From positions 1 to 64,000 of the forward strand of contig NZ_MKKC01000074.1 in assembly GCF_001942255.1 (NCBI RefSeq): 64,000 nt of DNA. The letters are read 5' to 3'. Under the pieces are notes generated by a model, which searched no databases, had not been told where the DNA came from, and saw only the letters and a list, made by a program, of their open reading frames with translations. This DNA is from Nocardiopsis sp. CNR-923. Its GTDB lineage: Bacteria > Actinomycetota > Actinomycetes > Streptosporangiales > Streptosporangiaceae. Shown here piece by piece: positions 48,286 to 56,607 of this stretch (position 1 is the stretch's first letter; every line of letters starts with the position of its first letter). Made by a program: the position numbers and the translations under genes.

Positions 48286-49060
48286 CTAGGGGCGCATCCA
48301 CCGGTGCAGCAGGGTGCCGTCGCGCTCGACCACCAGCCGGGGCACCAGCGTCCGGTCCACACCGGCCCCCGAGGTCACGCGCTGTTGCACGCCCGCCGAC
48401 AGGAGCGGGACCACGGTCAGGCACAGTTCGTCGAGCGTGTCGGCCGCGGCCACGTCCCTGAGCAGGCGGGGGCCGCCCTCGCACAGGATCCGCGACAGGC
48501 CGCGGGCGTGCAGCGCGTCGACGGCGGCGGGCAGGTCCACGGTGTCGCCGCCGACCACGACCACCCGGTCGGGGCCCAGAACGCGGCGCGCCCGGTCGAG
48601 CGCGTCCGTCCCCGCTCCCGCGCACGTGACCAGGAGGGCGTCACCGTGGTCCGGTTCGTCGGCGGCGAGCAGCGGCGGCACCTGCGCCGCTCCGCTGACC
48701 ACGGCCGTCACCGGGCAGACCGGCCGTCCCTCGGCGGCGGCCCGCTCCCGGAAACCCGCCGAACGGGCGGGGGTGCGCCGGTATCCCTCGGACCGGGCGG
48801 TCCCCGCCCCGACCAGGATCACGTCGGCCAGGTCGCGCAGGAGCGTGTAGACGACGAGGTCGCGTCGGTGTTGATGGAGCCGGTGCGGCCGTCGTTGCCC
48901 GCGGCGGCGCCGTCGAGGGTCGCCACCATGTTCGCCCGCACCCACGGGCGCCGGTCACGTCGGGGTAGGCGTAGAGCCGGTCCAGTTCGTCGGGGCCCAG
49001 TGTGTCGCCGGGTTCGGCCACGCCGGGGGCGACGTCGTTCAGAAGGAGGCGCACGACCAC
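48286..49060 (-). CDS. RibD C-terminal-like pyrimidine/dihydrofolate reductase family protein (two frame breaks)
   Basis: About 258 residues. Catalyses an NADPH reduction of the RibD-C/DHFR fold, either of diaminohydroxy-pyrimidine ribosyl phosphate or a pterin-like compound. Seen are VRANMVATLDGAAAG, GSINTDADLVVYTLLRDLADVILVGAGTARSEGY, VPPLL, RVVVVGGDTVDLPAAVDALHARGLSRILCEGGPRLLRDVAAA and DELCLTVVPLL. Breaks are near 48950 (GCCCGTGGG lacks a C) and 48866 (GACGCGACCTCG lacks a G), restoring 777 nt. GTG 49060 overlaps the LigB-like gene, so the three genes from folP form one operon. Confidence 0.8.
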
Positions 49061-49766
49061 ACCGCCACGAAGTAGGTGACGCCGAAGGGGGCGTCGGCGT
49101 ACAGCAGCTCCGACCCGACGCCTGCGCCGTTGAGCGCCGCGGCCGAGGCCATCACCTGGAGCGCGGCGCGCCCGGAGACCCGCTGCGCGGCGGCCTGGTC
49201 CACGTCCAGGTCCGTGAGCGCGCCGGTGTCGCCGTCGGCCAGGGCCCGGCGCACGACCTCGTCGACGTCGACCGGGGCGGTGTCCAGGTGCCCGGGGGCG
49301 TACACCCCCCAGCGGGCGCCACCGTCGCCCATGACCAGCAGGCCGACGCGCTCGGCCCGCCCGGCGACCGCGCGGGCGACGCGGTCGACCTCCTCCGGCG
49401 CGGCGTCCCAGGCGACGGTGGCCGTCTCGACGGGGACGCGGGCGCGACCGCGTCGAGCAGGCGCCGTGCGACGCCCAGGCTCAGCGGCAGGAGTTCGGTG
49501 TCCTCGATGTCCTCGGCGGACTCGGCGCCCCCCTCGGCGAACGCCCGGCCGCCGCCGTAGACGCGGACCGGGACCCGACCCGTCACCCGGTCGCGGGAGG
49601 CGTCGGCGCCGCCCACGACGACGACGGCGTCCAGCCGCGGGGTGGCCAGCAGTGCGGCCACCGCCGACTCGCACACCCCGCGCAGCTCGGCCGCGGGGTC
49701 CTGGGCGCCCGTGAGTTCCCTCAGCAGCAGCGGCGGGTGCGGGCACACCGCGGTCACGACGATCAC
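49039..49766 (-). CDS. Class III extradiol dioxygenase-like (LigB/AMMECR1-associated) protein (one frame break)
   Basis: About 242 residues. N-terminus VVTAVCPHPPLLLRELTGAQDPAAELRGV carries the metal-binding HP; VVVVGGAD, LLVMGDGGARWGVYAPGHLD and PFGVTYFVAVW fit the MEMO/LigB-like fold of actinobacterial proteins found next to folate genes. The ring-opening function is not proven. GTG 49766 follows AGGAGGAG. The break is near 49445 (GTCGCGCCCGCGTCCC lacks a base; corrected ARVPVETATVAWDAAPEEV), for 729 nt. It starts 11 nt after folP and overlaps the RibD-like gene. Confidence 0.7.
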
Positions 49767-49776
49767 GCGCTCCTCC

Positions 49777-50637
49777 TCACGCCAGCCCCCGCACCGTCCG
49801 GGCCGGAGGCCGCACGCCCCGGACAGCGCAGACCATGTCGAGCACCTGCCGGGTCGGGGCGACCTCGTGGACCCGGTAGACCCGGGCCCCGTGCCAGGCG
49901 CACACGGCGGTGGCGGCGAGGGTGCCGACCAGCCGCTCCCCCACCGGAAGGTCGAGGGTCTCGCCGACGAAGTCCTTGTTGGAGAGCGCGACCAGCACCG
50001 GCCACCCCGTGGCGGTCATCTCGTCGAGCCTGCGCGTGAGCTCCAACGAGTGCCAGGTGTTCTTGTTGAAGTCGTGCGCCGGGTCGATCAGCACCGACCG
50101 CGGGTCCACGCCCAGCGACACGGCGCGCTCGGCGAGCGCCACGGTCTCCTCGACCGCGGCGCGCACGACGTCGTCGTAGGCGGGGCGCAGGGGGCCGGTC
50201 CGGGGGGTGAGTCCGCCGGTGTGGGTGCACACCAGGCCCACGCCGAACTCGGCGGCGACCTCAGCCAGCTCCGGGTCGTAGCCGCCCCAGGCGTCGTTGA
50301 GCAGGTCGGCCCCGGCCTCGCAGACGGCGCGGCCCACCGAGGCGCGCCAGGTGTCGACGCTGATGACCAGGTCGGGGAACTCGGCGCGGACGGCGGCCAC
50401 GAAGTCCACCGTGCGGCGCCTCTCCTCCCCGGCGTCGACCTCGTCGCCGGGCCCGGCCTTGACCCCGCCGATGTCGACGATGTCGGCGCCCTCGGCCACG
50501 GCCGCGCGCACGCGCTCGAACGCGGGCGCGTCGTCCCAGGTGGCGCCGTTGTCGTAGAAGGAGTCCCGGGTCCGGTTCACGATCGCCATGACCAGCGTCG
50601 AGTCCGGACCGTACTCCCGACCCCGCAGTCTCAGCAC
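49777..50637 (-). CDS. Dihydropteroate synthase-like protein, FolP2 type
   Basis: 286 residues. TIM-barrel blocks VMAIVNRTRDSFYDNGATWDD (pterin/phosphate loop), GADIVDIGGVKAGPGDEVD, VISVDTWRA, LLNDAWGG and VLIDPAHDFNKN, VLVALSNKDFVGETL and RVYRVHEV. The IGGVKAGPG and TGGLT variants match the actinobacterial second paralogue (FolP2), which in mycobacteria does not show normal dihydropteroate synthase activity. GTG 50637 with GGGAGAGG upstream gives the family N-terminus VLRLRGREYGPDSTLVMA. First gene of the folP2-LigB-RibD operon. Confidence 0.88.
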   Translation of the reverse strand: MLRLRGREYGPDSTLVMAIVNRTRDSFYDNGATWDDAPAFERVRAAVAEGADIVDIGGVKAGPGDEVDAGEERRRTVDFVAAVRAEFPDLVISVDTWRASVGRAVCEAGADLLNDAWGGYDPELAEVAAEFGVGLVCTHTGGLTPRTGPLRPAYDDVVRAAVEETVALAERAVSLGVDPRSVLIDPAHDFNKNTWHSLELTRRLDEMTATGWPVLVALSNKDFVGETLDLPVGERLVGTLAATAVCAWHGARVYRVHEVAPTRQVLDMVCAVRGVRPPARTVRGLA

Positions 50638-50719
50638 GCGTCGGCCGCCTCTCCCGGGACGCGCGTCCCCCCGCGGTGTTCGAGTCTCATGTCGTTCAAT
50701 GCCCTCCCAGCGGCCCACC

Positions 50720-50910
50720 CTAGGGCACGGTCGAACCGGTGTCCGCCCGGGACAGGCGTTCGAGGGCGGTCGCGTCGAGGAACCCGGTGTGCGTGCCGGC
50801 GCTGGCACAGGCGAAGGCCCCGGCGACCGATCCGGCCCGCACGCACTCCCGCACGGAGCCGCCGCCGAGACGGTCCGGCTCCTGAGGGAGCGCGCCCAGG
50901 CGCTGTGACC
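50720..50910 (-). pseudogene. Possible C-terminal fragment of a PfkB-type sugar kinase
   Basis: A minus-strand frame ending at TAG 50720 reads VRECVRAGSVAGAFACASAGTHTGFLDATALERLSRAD, which resembles the last helices of ribokinase-like proteins. The catalytic GAGD block is absent, and an unrelated gene ends at 50933. Confidence 0.3.
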
Positions 50911-50932
50911 GCGCCCGGACGCGCCCCCGCCG

Positions 50933-51978
50933 TCAGTCGGCGTCGGGCACGATGACCACCTTGCCGACCACGGTCCCGGACTCGGCCAGGGCCAGTGCCC
51001 GGCCCGACTCGCTCAGCGCGACCCGCGCGGCGATCGGCGGCGCGATCACCCCCGTGCGCAGGAGGTCGAACACCGTGCCCAGGTCCTCGGCCAGGCCGCG
51101 CCGGTACCGGTCGCGGGACCGGTACCCCTGCCACAGGTTGAAGAAGTGGGCCCGTCTGCGGTTGGGCAGCGCGTTCCACAGCAGGAGCCGGGCGGCCAGG
51201 ACCAGCACGGGCGTGCGCGGGTTCCCCGGCAGGTCGCGGGTGGCCGCGGTGCCGTACGACACCAGCCTCCCGCCCGGGGCCAGGAGCCGGAAGGAGTCGG
51301 CGATGCCGGGTCCGCCCACGTGGTCGAAGACCGCCGCCGCCCCGTTCGGGGCCAGCCCGCGGATCGTGGCGTACATGTCGGGCGCCCGGCGGTCGACGGG
51401 GATCGCCCCCAGCGCGCGGACCGCGTCCATGTGGCGGGCCGAGGCCGTGCCGATGACGGTGATCCCCGCGTGCCGGGCCATCTGGGCGAGCAGGGAACCG
51501 ACCCCGCCGTTGGCGCCGAGCACCACGATCGTGTCGCCCCGCCGCACCCGGGCGACCCGGTGCAGCATGCGGTGGGCGGTGAGCCCGTTGACCAGCGCCG
51601 CCTCGGCCGTGGCCGGGTCGACCCCGTCGGGTACCGGGACGAGGTCGGCGGCGGGAAGCGCCACCCGCTCCGCCCAGGCCCCGGTCTTGGTGAGCGCGGC
51701 GACACGCCGTCCGACCAGGGTCGTGTCCGTGCCCGGGCCGGTCGCCTCCACAGTGCCCACGAGGTCGTAGCCGGGCACGAACGGGAACGGCGGTTGGTCG
51801 AAGTACTTGCCGCGCCGCATCTGCTGTTCGGCGAAGGACACCCCGGTGGCCTCCATCCGGACCAGCGCCTCACCCGGGCGGAGCGGGTCCAGCGCACGGC
51901 GTCGGACGGTGAGCTCCTCGGGCGCACGGGTCCGGGCAGGACCACCTCCAGTGCGTCGCGGCGGGTGTTCTCGGTCAT
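50933..51978 (-). CDS. Zinc-independent MDR-family NADPH:quinone-type oxidoreductase (one frame break)
   Basis: About 348 residues. N-domain MEATGVSFAEQQMRRGKYFDQPPFPFVPGYDLVGTV, catalytic-domain LVNGLTAHRMLHRVA, and nucleotide loop VLGANGGVGSLLAQMA. AVFDHVGGPGIADSFRLLAPGGRLVSYG follows. No zinc ligands, hence the quinone-oxidoreductase/enoyl-reductase group. The first 25 residues (TENTRRDALEVVLPGPV) are in another frame; the break near 51920 lacks one base and the length becomes 1,047 nt. ATG 51978 follows GAGGAG. It is downstream of the TetR gene and micro-ORFs in the same direction. Confidence 0.85.
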
Positions 51979-52028
51979 GGCGGTCGTCTCCTCGTGTGCG
52001 GTGAGCGGGTGGTGGGCGGTCACGGTGT

Positions 52029-52296
52029 TCACTCCGCCAGGTCCTGGTCGGGGATCCACGACCCGTGGACGCCCAGGGGCACGTGGTGCGGCAGCTCCAC
52101 GGTCGCCACGGGCTCCCCGGTCGGGTCCCGGGCGTCCAGCACGACCAGTTCGGAGAGCCGCCTGCGCAGGTCGCTCACGATGGTCAGCAGGTAGCCGTCG
52201 TCCTCCGCGGTCGCGCCCTCGGCGGGCACGAACACCGCCTCGCCCGGGGCGCGGTCCGGTCCCGTCCCCAGGACGTGCCGCGCACCGGTGTCGCGG
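52029..52296 (-). pseudogene. C-terminal remnant of a carotenoid oxygenase
   Basis: About 88 codons remain: TGARHVLGTG, then GEAVFVPAEGATAEDDGYLLTIVSDLRRRLSELVVLDARDP and VATVELPHHVPLGVHGSWIPDQDLAE. This is the typical end of a retinal-pigment-epithelium-type oxygenase, including the last iron-ligand His in GxHG. The remaining three quarters of the gene are missing, and the fragment abuts a micro-ORF stop. Confidence 0.7.
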
Positions 52297-52395
52297 TCAG
52301 TTCCAGAGGCCGAGCATCACGACGACGGACAGGGTCAGGACGCTGAGGACGGACCACCAGGCGGCCTTCTCGGCCGAGCGTCGGGTCGCGGTCAT
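52297..52395 (-). CDS. 32-residue single-pass membrane micro-protein
   Basis: ATG 52395 follows AAGGAGAT at 5-6 nt, a near-perfect ribosome site. A charged N-terminus (MTATRRSAEKAA) precedes one hydrophobic helix (SVLSVLTLSVVVMLGLW). It lies just behind a TGAG..CTCA operator, is the first gene after it, and is followed by the carotenoid oxygenase remnant. Too short for homology calls. Translation is supported by the ribosome site. Confidence 0.55.
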   Translation of the reverse strand: MTATRRSAEKAAWWSVLSVLTLSVVVMLGLWN

Positions 52396-52418
52396 GAGGG
52401 ATCTCCTTCTCGATAGTT

Positions 52419-52436
52419 TGTGAGCGGTCACTCACT
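52419..52436 (-). promoter_or_regulatory. TetR-type operator before the 32-residue gene
   Basis: TGTGAGCGG-TCACTCACT, an imperfect inverted repeat with TGTGAG / CTCACT arms, closely related to the site at the TetR gene start (53152-53169). Confidence 0.6.
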
Positions 52437-52484
52437 TGATGGAGCCAAAAGGACGCCCGAAGGCAAGCCACGTCGTGGACGCGG

Positions 52485-52565
52485 TCAGCTCCAGGCGACG
52501 AACATGGCGACGGCCAGGCCGGCCAGGGGAACCAGCGCGATCCAGCGCATCATGGTCTCGTTCAC
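52485..52565 (-). CDS. 26-residue membrane micro-protein
   Basis: GTG 52565 lies 7 nt behind AGGAGGTG. It encodes VNETMMRWIALVPLAGLAVA and a short FVAW end: one hydrophobic helix. It begins 6 nt after the TetR stop in the same direction, so it is likely the last gene of the tetR transcript. No family recognised. Confidence 0.5.
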   Translation of the reverse strand: MNETMMRWIALVPLAGLAVAMFVAWS

Positions 52566-52570
52566 GTTTC

Positions 52571-53148
52571 TCACCTCCTCGGCGTGCTGGGAACGTGGCG
52601 CATGCCCGTGGTCAGGGTGCGCGCCCAGGGTGTGTCGAGGGAGTCCAGGTCCAGAGCGGTGATCAGGTGGCACAGCAGGCCCATCGCCATGAAGTACTGC
52701 ACCTGGTCGCGCGTGCCCCCGGACAGCTCGTGGGCGAGGGTCACGATCCGGGCGTACCCGCCGCGCATCGCCTCCCGGATCTCGGGGACCTCGCTCGCGC
52801 TCTGGGCGTGGACCTGGAGCATGAGCAGGTCGCGGTCGGCGATGAGGTCGGCGTAGGAGTCGCCCATGGCCTCCAGCACCTGGGGCGCGGCGCACCGGCG
52901 GCCGTCTGCGCGCCCTCGCGCAGCGCCCGGTCGATGAGCTCGAAGCAGCGTTCGAGGGCCGCAGTGAACAGACCGAGCTTGCTGCGGAACAGTCGGAACA
53001 CGTAGGCCTGGGAGATGCCGGCGGCGTCGGCGACCTCCGCCACGGGCGTGGCGTGGTAGCCGGCACGGGCGAACGCGGGCAGCGCCGCCCTGAGGATGGC
53101 TGCCCGGCGGGCGTCCGCGGTGGATCTGGGCGCTTCGGTCGCACTCAT
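52571..53148 (-). CDS. TetR-family repressor (one frame break)
   Basis: About 192 residues. HTH near residues 15-60 (RRAAILRAALPAFARAGYHATPVAEVADAAGISQAYVFRLFRSKLGLFTAALE). The ligand domain (DSYADLIADRDLLMLQVHAQSASEVPEIREAMRGGYARIVTLAHEL) is in the next frame. The break near 52890 (GGTGCGCCGCGCC lacks one base) gives 579 nt when restored. ATG 53148 has no ribosome site and lies beside the operator 53152-53169, suggesting autoregulation and leaderless or short-leader translation. Likely targets: itself, the two micro-proteins and the downstream genes. Confidence 0.85.
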
Positions 53149-53151
53149 GTA

Positions 53152-53169
53152 TGTGAGTACACACTCACA
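53152..53169 (-). promoter_or_regulatory. Autoregulatory operator of the TetR gene
   Basis: TGTGAGT-ACAC-ACTCACA, a perfect 7+4+7 inverted repeat 4 bp upstream of the start codon. Confidence 0.65.
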
Positions 53170-53458
53170 ACGGCGCATTGTCAAGTCCGCGCGACCGGAC
53201 GTCCGGGGCGGCCGCTCGGGACCGCCCCGGGGGTCAGCGCGCGTACCCGCCGGGCACGCCCTTGGTGCGGGGTCACGTACCGGAACAGCGGAACGGTCAC
53301 CGCCCTCACCTCAACGCGGTGGGGGCACAGGCGCCGATCCGGTACAAAGTCTGGAGGATCAGAAGGACGCCGACTGCGCGTGGCTTCGGTGCGCGACAGG
53401 TCATCGGCGATTCATCGACCCCGACCCGCGGCGTCGCGGACGGTGACAGATCCACCGA

Positions 53459-53695
53459 CTATCCGCTGTGGCCGACCACGTTGCCGTTGGAGCAGTGGTT
53501 CGCATGGCCGCCCACCCCATCGCCCAGGGCCGGGACCTGAGCCACCTCCTGCAGGCACACGGCCGCGGGGACGAAGCCCCAGCCGTCGGCCGCGTTCACC
53601 CCCTCGCCGAAGTTCGAGTCGGTGTCGGCGTGGGCGGGCGCGGCAAGTCCCAAGGCGCCCAGGGCGAGCAGAGCGGTCACCAGTGCTTTGTTCAT
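53459..53695 (-). CDS. Small secreted protein with two cysteines
   Basis: 78 residues. Signal peptide (MNKALVTALLALGALGLAAPAHA) cleaved near residue 23, leaving about 55 residues rich in Gly, Val and Asn, with Cys in AAVCLQE and NHCSNGNVVGHSG that could form one disulfide. It is vaguely reminiscent of small surface proteins such as chaplins, but without their motif. No partner gene is adjacent; the 270 bases towards the TetR gene hold no other gene. Confidence 0.7.
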   Translation of the reverse strand: MNKALVTALLALGALGLAAPAHADTDSNFGEGVNAADGWGFVPAAVCLQEVAQVPALGDGVGGHANHCSNGNVVGHSG

Positions 53696-53795
53696 GTGGT
53701 CATCTCATCGTCGCATCGAACACGTGCGATTACACAGAGTAGCAGCCGATGGCTCCGGGCGAGACCACGGACACTGTCGTCACAGGCAACGCGAA

Positions 53796-53823
53796 AGGGG
53801 CGCCCACCTGCGTGAACGCCCCT
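53796..53823 (-). terminator. Hairpin behind tRNA-Pro
   Basis: AGGGGCG (53796-53802) pairs with CGCCCCT (53817-53823); on the minus strand it is followed by TTTCG. Confidence 0.65.
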
Positions 53824-53829
53824 CATCTG

Positions 53830-53903
53830 TCGGGACGGCGGGATTTGAACCCACGACCCCTTGACCCCCAGTCAAGTGCGCTGCCAAACTGCGCTACGTC
53901 CCG
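53830..53903 (-). tRNA. tRNA-Pro (anticodon GGG)
   Basis: 74-nt cloverleaf: acceptor CGGGACG/CGTCCCG with discriminator A, D-arm GCGC...GCGC, anticodon arm CTTGA-CTGGGGG-TCAAG, T-arm GTGGG-TTCAAAT-CCCGC. Anticodon GGG reads CCC/CCT codons. CCA is not encoded. Confidence 0.93.
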
Positions 53904-54011
53904 TACCGCTGGCCGGAAGCCGTTCCCGGCACCGCCAACAGGTGAAACCCTATCGCATCCCCGAGCGCGCTCGGACCGCTCAGCTTCCCGTGCGGGCGCG
54001 TGGGGCGGGGC

Positions 54012-54688
54012 TCACTCCGTGCGATCCCGCGCGCCGTCGACGTCCGCGACCAGGTGCGCGCGAACCAGTCCGCGGCCGCGACGGCCACCTGGTCGAGCGT
54101 CCCGGGTTCCTCGAACAGGTGCGTGGCGTAGGGGACGACGTACACCTCGTGCGGGCCGCCGAGCCGCTGGGCGGCGATCTCGTTGAGCGCGAGCACCTGG
54201 CGGTCAGCGCCCCCGACCACCAGCAGGACCGGCGCGCGCACGCGGGTGAGCGCCGCTCCCGCGAGGTCGGGGCGGCCCCCTCGGGACACGACCGAACCGA
54301 CCAGGTCAGGGTGGTCCGCCGCGGTCCTCAGCGCGGCGGCGGCCCCCGTGCTCGCACCGAACAGCCCGACCGGCAGCTCCCGTGTCTCCTCGCGTCCGCC
54401 GAGCCAGGTCACCGCACCCGACAGCCGCCCCGTCAGCAGGTCGATGTCGAAGCGCTGCCTGGCGGTGATCCGGTCGATCCGCTCCTCGTCCTCGGTCAGC
54501 AGGTCGAACAGCAGCGTCGCGAACCCGCTCTCCTGGAGGACGGAGGCCACCATGCGGTTGCGGGGGCTGTGCCGCGAGCTACCGGTTCCGTGGGCGAAGA
54601 CCACCGCGCCGGCGGGCGCGTCGGGCGTGGCCAGGTTCCCGCCGAGCGACACCCCGGCCGTCTCCACGGCCACCTCCTGCTCGGCCAT
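54012..54688 (-). CDS. Dienelactone hydrolase-like alpha/beta hydrolase (one frame break)
   Basis: About 225 residues. GTGSSRHSPRNRMVASVLQESGFATLLFDLL, nucleophile GLFGASTGAAAALR (G-x-S-x-G variant with Ser in GAST), ARAPVLLVVGGADRQVLALN, and VVPYATHLFEEPG (His). ATG 54688 follows GAGGGGGAAC. As written, the frame runs on into the tRNA gene to 53894. One base missing near 54060 (GCGCGCACCTGG) gives the natural end HLVADVDGARDRTE and TGA at 54012, for 678 nt. I use that end. Confidence 0.8.
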
Positions 54689-54904
54689 GGCGGGTTCCCC
54701 CTCCCGCGACGCCGCGCGTCCGGCCGGACGCGACCGCGTTCGTCTAACGGCTCCTGTAGAGACCGCTACCCGGCGCTCGGCCAGACCACACCCGGCCGCG
54801 GGGGTAGCGGCGGAGAGTCTTCTTCAACCTGAGCGAAAGCTTCCTGATCTGGATCAATGAAGGCAACCGGTCATGACGATCGGCCCCACCGCTCAGAGGG
54901 GCGG

Positions 54905-55453
54905 TTACCCGGAACGCGGACGGCAGCGAGCCCGTTTGCCGCCGGCGATCTGTACCCACGCTGCGCTGTGCCGGGGGCGAGCCCGAGAAGGCGACCAAAG
55001 ACCGGCGGAGGAAGCTGGCGGGCGTGGTGCGTCAGGGCCCCGTTGCGGTTGACACGGGGGTCGATGCCCAGGGCGCGGAGTCGGCGGGCGAGTGTGGCCG
55101 GATGCAGTGGCCGTCCGGGTGGGGTGCCTCGAAGCTTCCGGACAGCGTCCCCAAGAGGTTGAGGACGAGCATCTGAGTTATCGTCTCGCCGTCTGACAGT
55201 TCACAAGAGAAGCTGTCCGGAGTTTTGATGGCCCCTCACTCCCAGGGGAAGGTCCCGGTGAACTCGGCGAACCGGCGGACCGGCGGACCAGTCCTCGTCG
55301 GGTCGTGATCGTCGTCGTGGCCAACTGACGGCTGAGCTGCTGGCGCTGCCACCCGGTCAGCATCGCGTCGTAGACCGCTTCGGACGGATGTAGCGGCACC
55401 ACGCCCTCGGTCAGGACCAGGTGCGCGGCACCTTCGATAGCCACCCGTTTCAC
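54905..55453 (-). pseudogene. Tyrosine-type site-specific integrase relic with internal deletion
   Basis: GTG 55453 still has GAGGAGG and starts VKRVAIEGAAHLVLTEG; VVPLHPSEAVYDAMLTGWQRQQ and then FAEFTGTFPWE are typical core-binding domain sequence of actinomycete integrases. After about 70 residues a stop follows, and the next recognisable stretch is the distal end (LARRLRALGIDPRVNRNGALTHHARQLPPPVFGRLLGLAPGTAQRWVQIAGG). The catalytic Arg, His and Tyr region is deleted. A further G is missing near 54985. It sits 1 kb from tRNA-Pro. Confidence 0.65.
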
Positions 55454-55635
55454 CCGAAAGACCTCCTCGCATCTGATGTGAGGAGCGTGGGGTGGAACGC
55501 AGAAAACGCAGGTCAGCGGACGTTGTCGATGCGGCGCGACGCGATAGGAGAGGAGGAGGCGGTGCCCCTGTTTGACCTGCATGGACAGCTTCACGGGGTG
55601 TGCGAATAGTGCATCTGATGCAATACGCACGCTTA

Positions 55636-56607
55636 TCAGTACGACGAGATGTGCACGTGGTCGTAGTGGTTCTCGGTGACGCTGCCCCGGTCGTTCATCG
55701 CGACCCACTGGCGGTTCTGCGAGTGCCAGATCCGCTGTTCCCAGATGACGTACTTGACGCCGAGCCGGTCGGCGTTGTCGATCGCGTACTGGGCGATCTG
55801 GTTGCCCACGCCCCGGTTCCCGCCGGAGGGGTGGGTGCCGATGACGGCGACCATGAAGTCGCAGGCCTGCCCCGATCCGTGGTCGTCGCTGCTGTCGCGG
55901 GCACATCCGACCTCGTAGGGGACGCCCACGTTGAGGATCACCTCGTCGCGGATGGCCGCCATGCGCGGGGTCGCCCCGTCGAAGCCCCAACCGCGCACGC
56001 TGTCGGGGATGCTTCCGGTGGCCGGTGTCGCGGGCGCCTCGGGGACCTGCTGTGCCTCGTACTCCTCGATGAGCGCCTCGACCTCCTCGCGCTGCCCCTC
56101 CAGGTCGTCGATGAGCTCCTGGGCCTCGGCCAGCTCCTCCCCGGCCTCGCTCGCGATCTCCGCACGCTCCTCCTGGAGGGCGACCAGGTGGGAGATCTGG
56201 CCGGCCTGGCTCCGGCTGAGCTGCTCGACCATGGCCGCGTCCGTGAAGAAGTCCTCGGGATCGCTGCTGAACACGACGTCGAGCGCGGGGTCGAAGCCGG
56301 TGCCCATGTACTGCCCGGCGGCGATGCGCGCCACTTCGGACCGGGACCGCTCCAGCTCCTCCTCGACCTCGGCCAGGTCCTCCTGGGCGCGCTCGGCGCG
56401 CTCCTCGATCTCCTCGAACTGGAGGAGTTCGCCGTCGTAGGTCTCCGCCAGGTCCTCGGCGCGGGCGTTGAGCTCGTCGATGTCCGGGTCCTCGGGGTCC
56501 GCGTGGGCGGTCTGGGGGACCACGACCGCCGCCGCGCACAGGACGGCCGCGGCGAGGCGCGCGCCGCGCCGTGTGCGGACGGAGGGCGATCCGGGGATGC
56601 GAGTCAT
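55636..56607 (-). CDS. Secreted coiled-coil protein with M15/ARB_07466-like C-terminal domain
   Basis: 323 residues. Signal peptide to about residue 36 (LAAAVLCAAAVVVPQTAHA). A long acidic coiled coil at about 40-200 (NARAEDLAETYDGELLQFEEIEERAERAQEDLAEVEEELE) resembles NlpC/P60-associated coiled coils. The C-terminal domain of about 115 residues has CARDSSDDHGSGQACDFMVAV, WEQRIWHSQNRQW and HYDHVHISSY, a peptidase-like fold of uncertain activity. ATG 56607 follows GGAG. Expected at the cell wall, with a role in peptidoglycan remodelling only by analogy. Confidence 0.82.
   Translation of the reverse strand: MTRIPGSPSVRTRRGARLAAAVLCAAAVVVPQTAHADPEDPDIDELNARAEDLAETYDGELLQFEEIEERAERAQEDLAEVEEELERSRSEVARIAAGQYMGTGFDPALDVVFSSDPEDFFTDAAMVEQLSRSQAGQISHLVALQEERAEIASEAGEELAEAQELIDDLEGQREEVEALIEEYEAQQVPEAPATPATGSIPDSVRGWGFDGATPRMAAIRDEVILNVGVPYEVGCARDSSDDHGSGQACDFMVAVIGTHPSGGNRGVGNQIAQYAIDNADRLGVKYVIWEQRIWHSQNRQWVAMNDRGSVTENHYDHVHISSY

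Noticed and set aside
53749-54186. Plus-strand frame across tRNA-Pro
   Set aside because: Covers the tRNA and the antisense of the hydrolase; composition is shadow-like.
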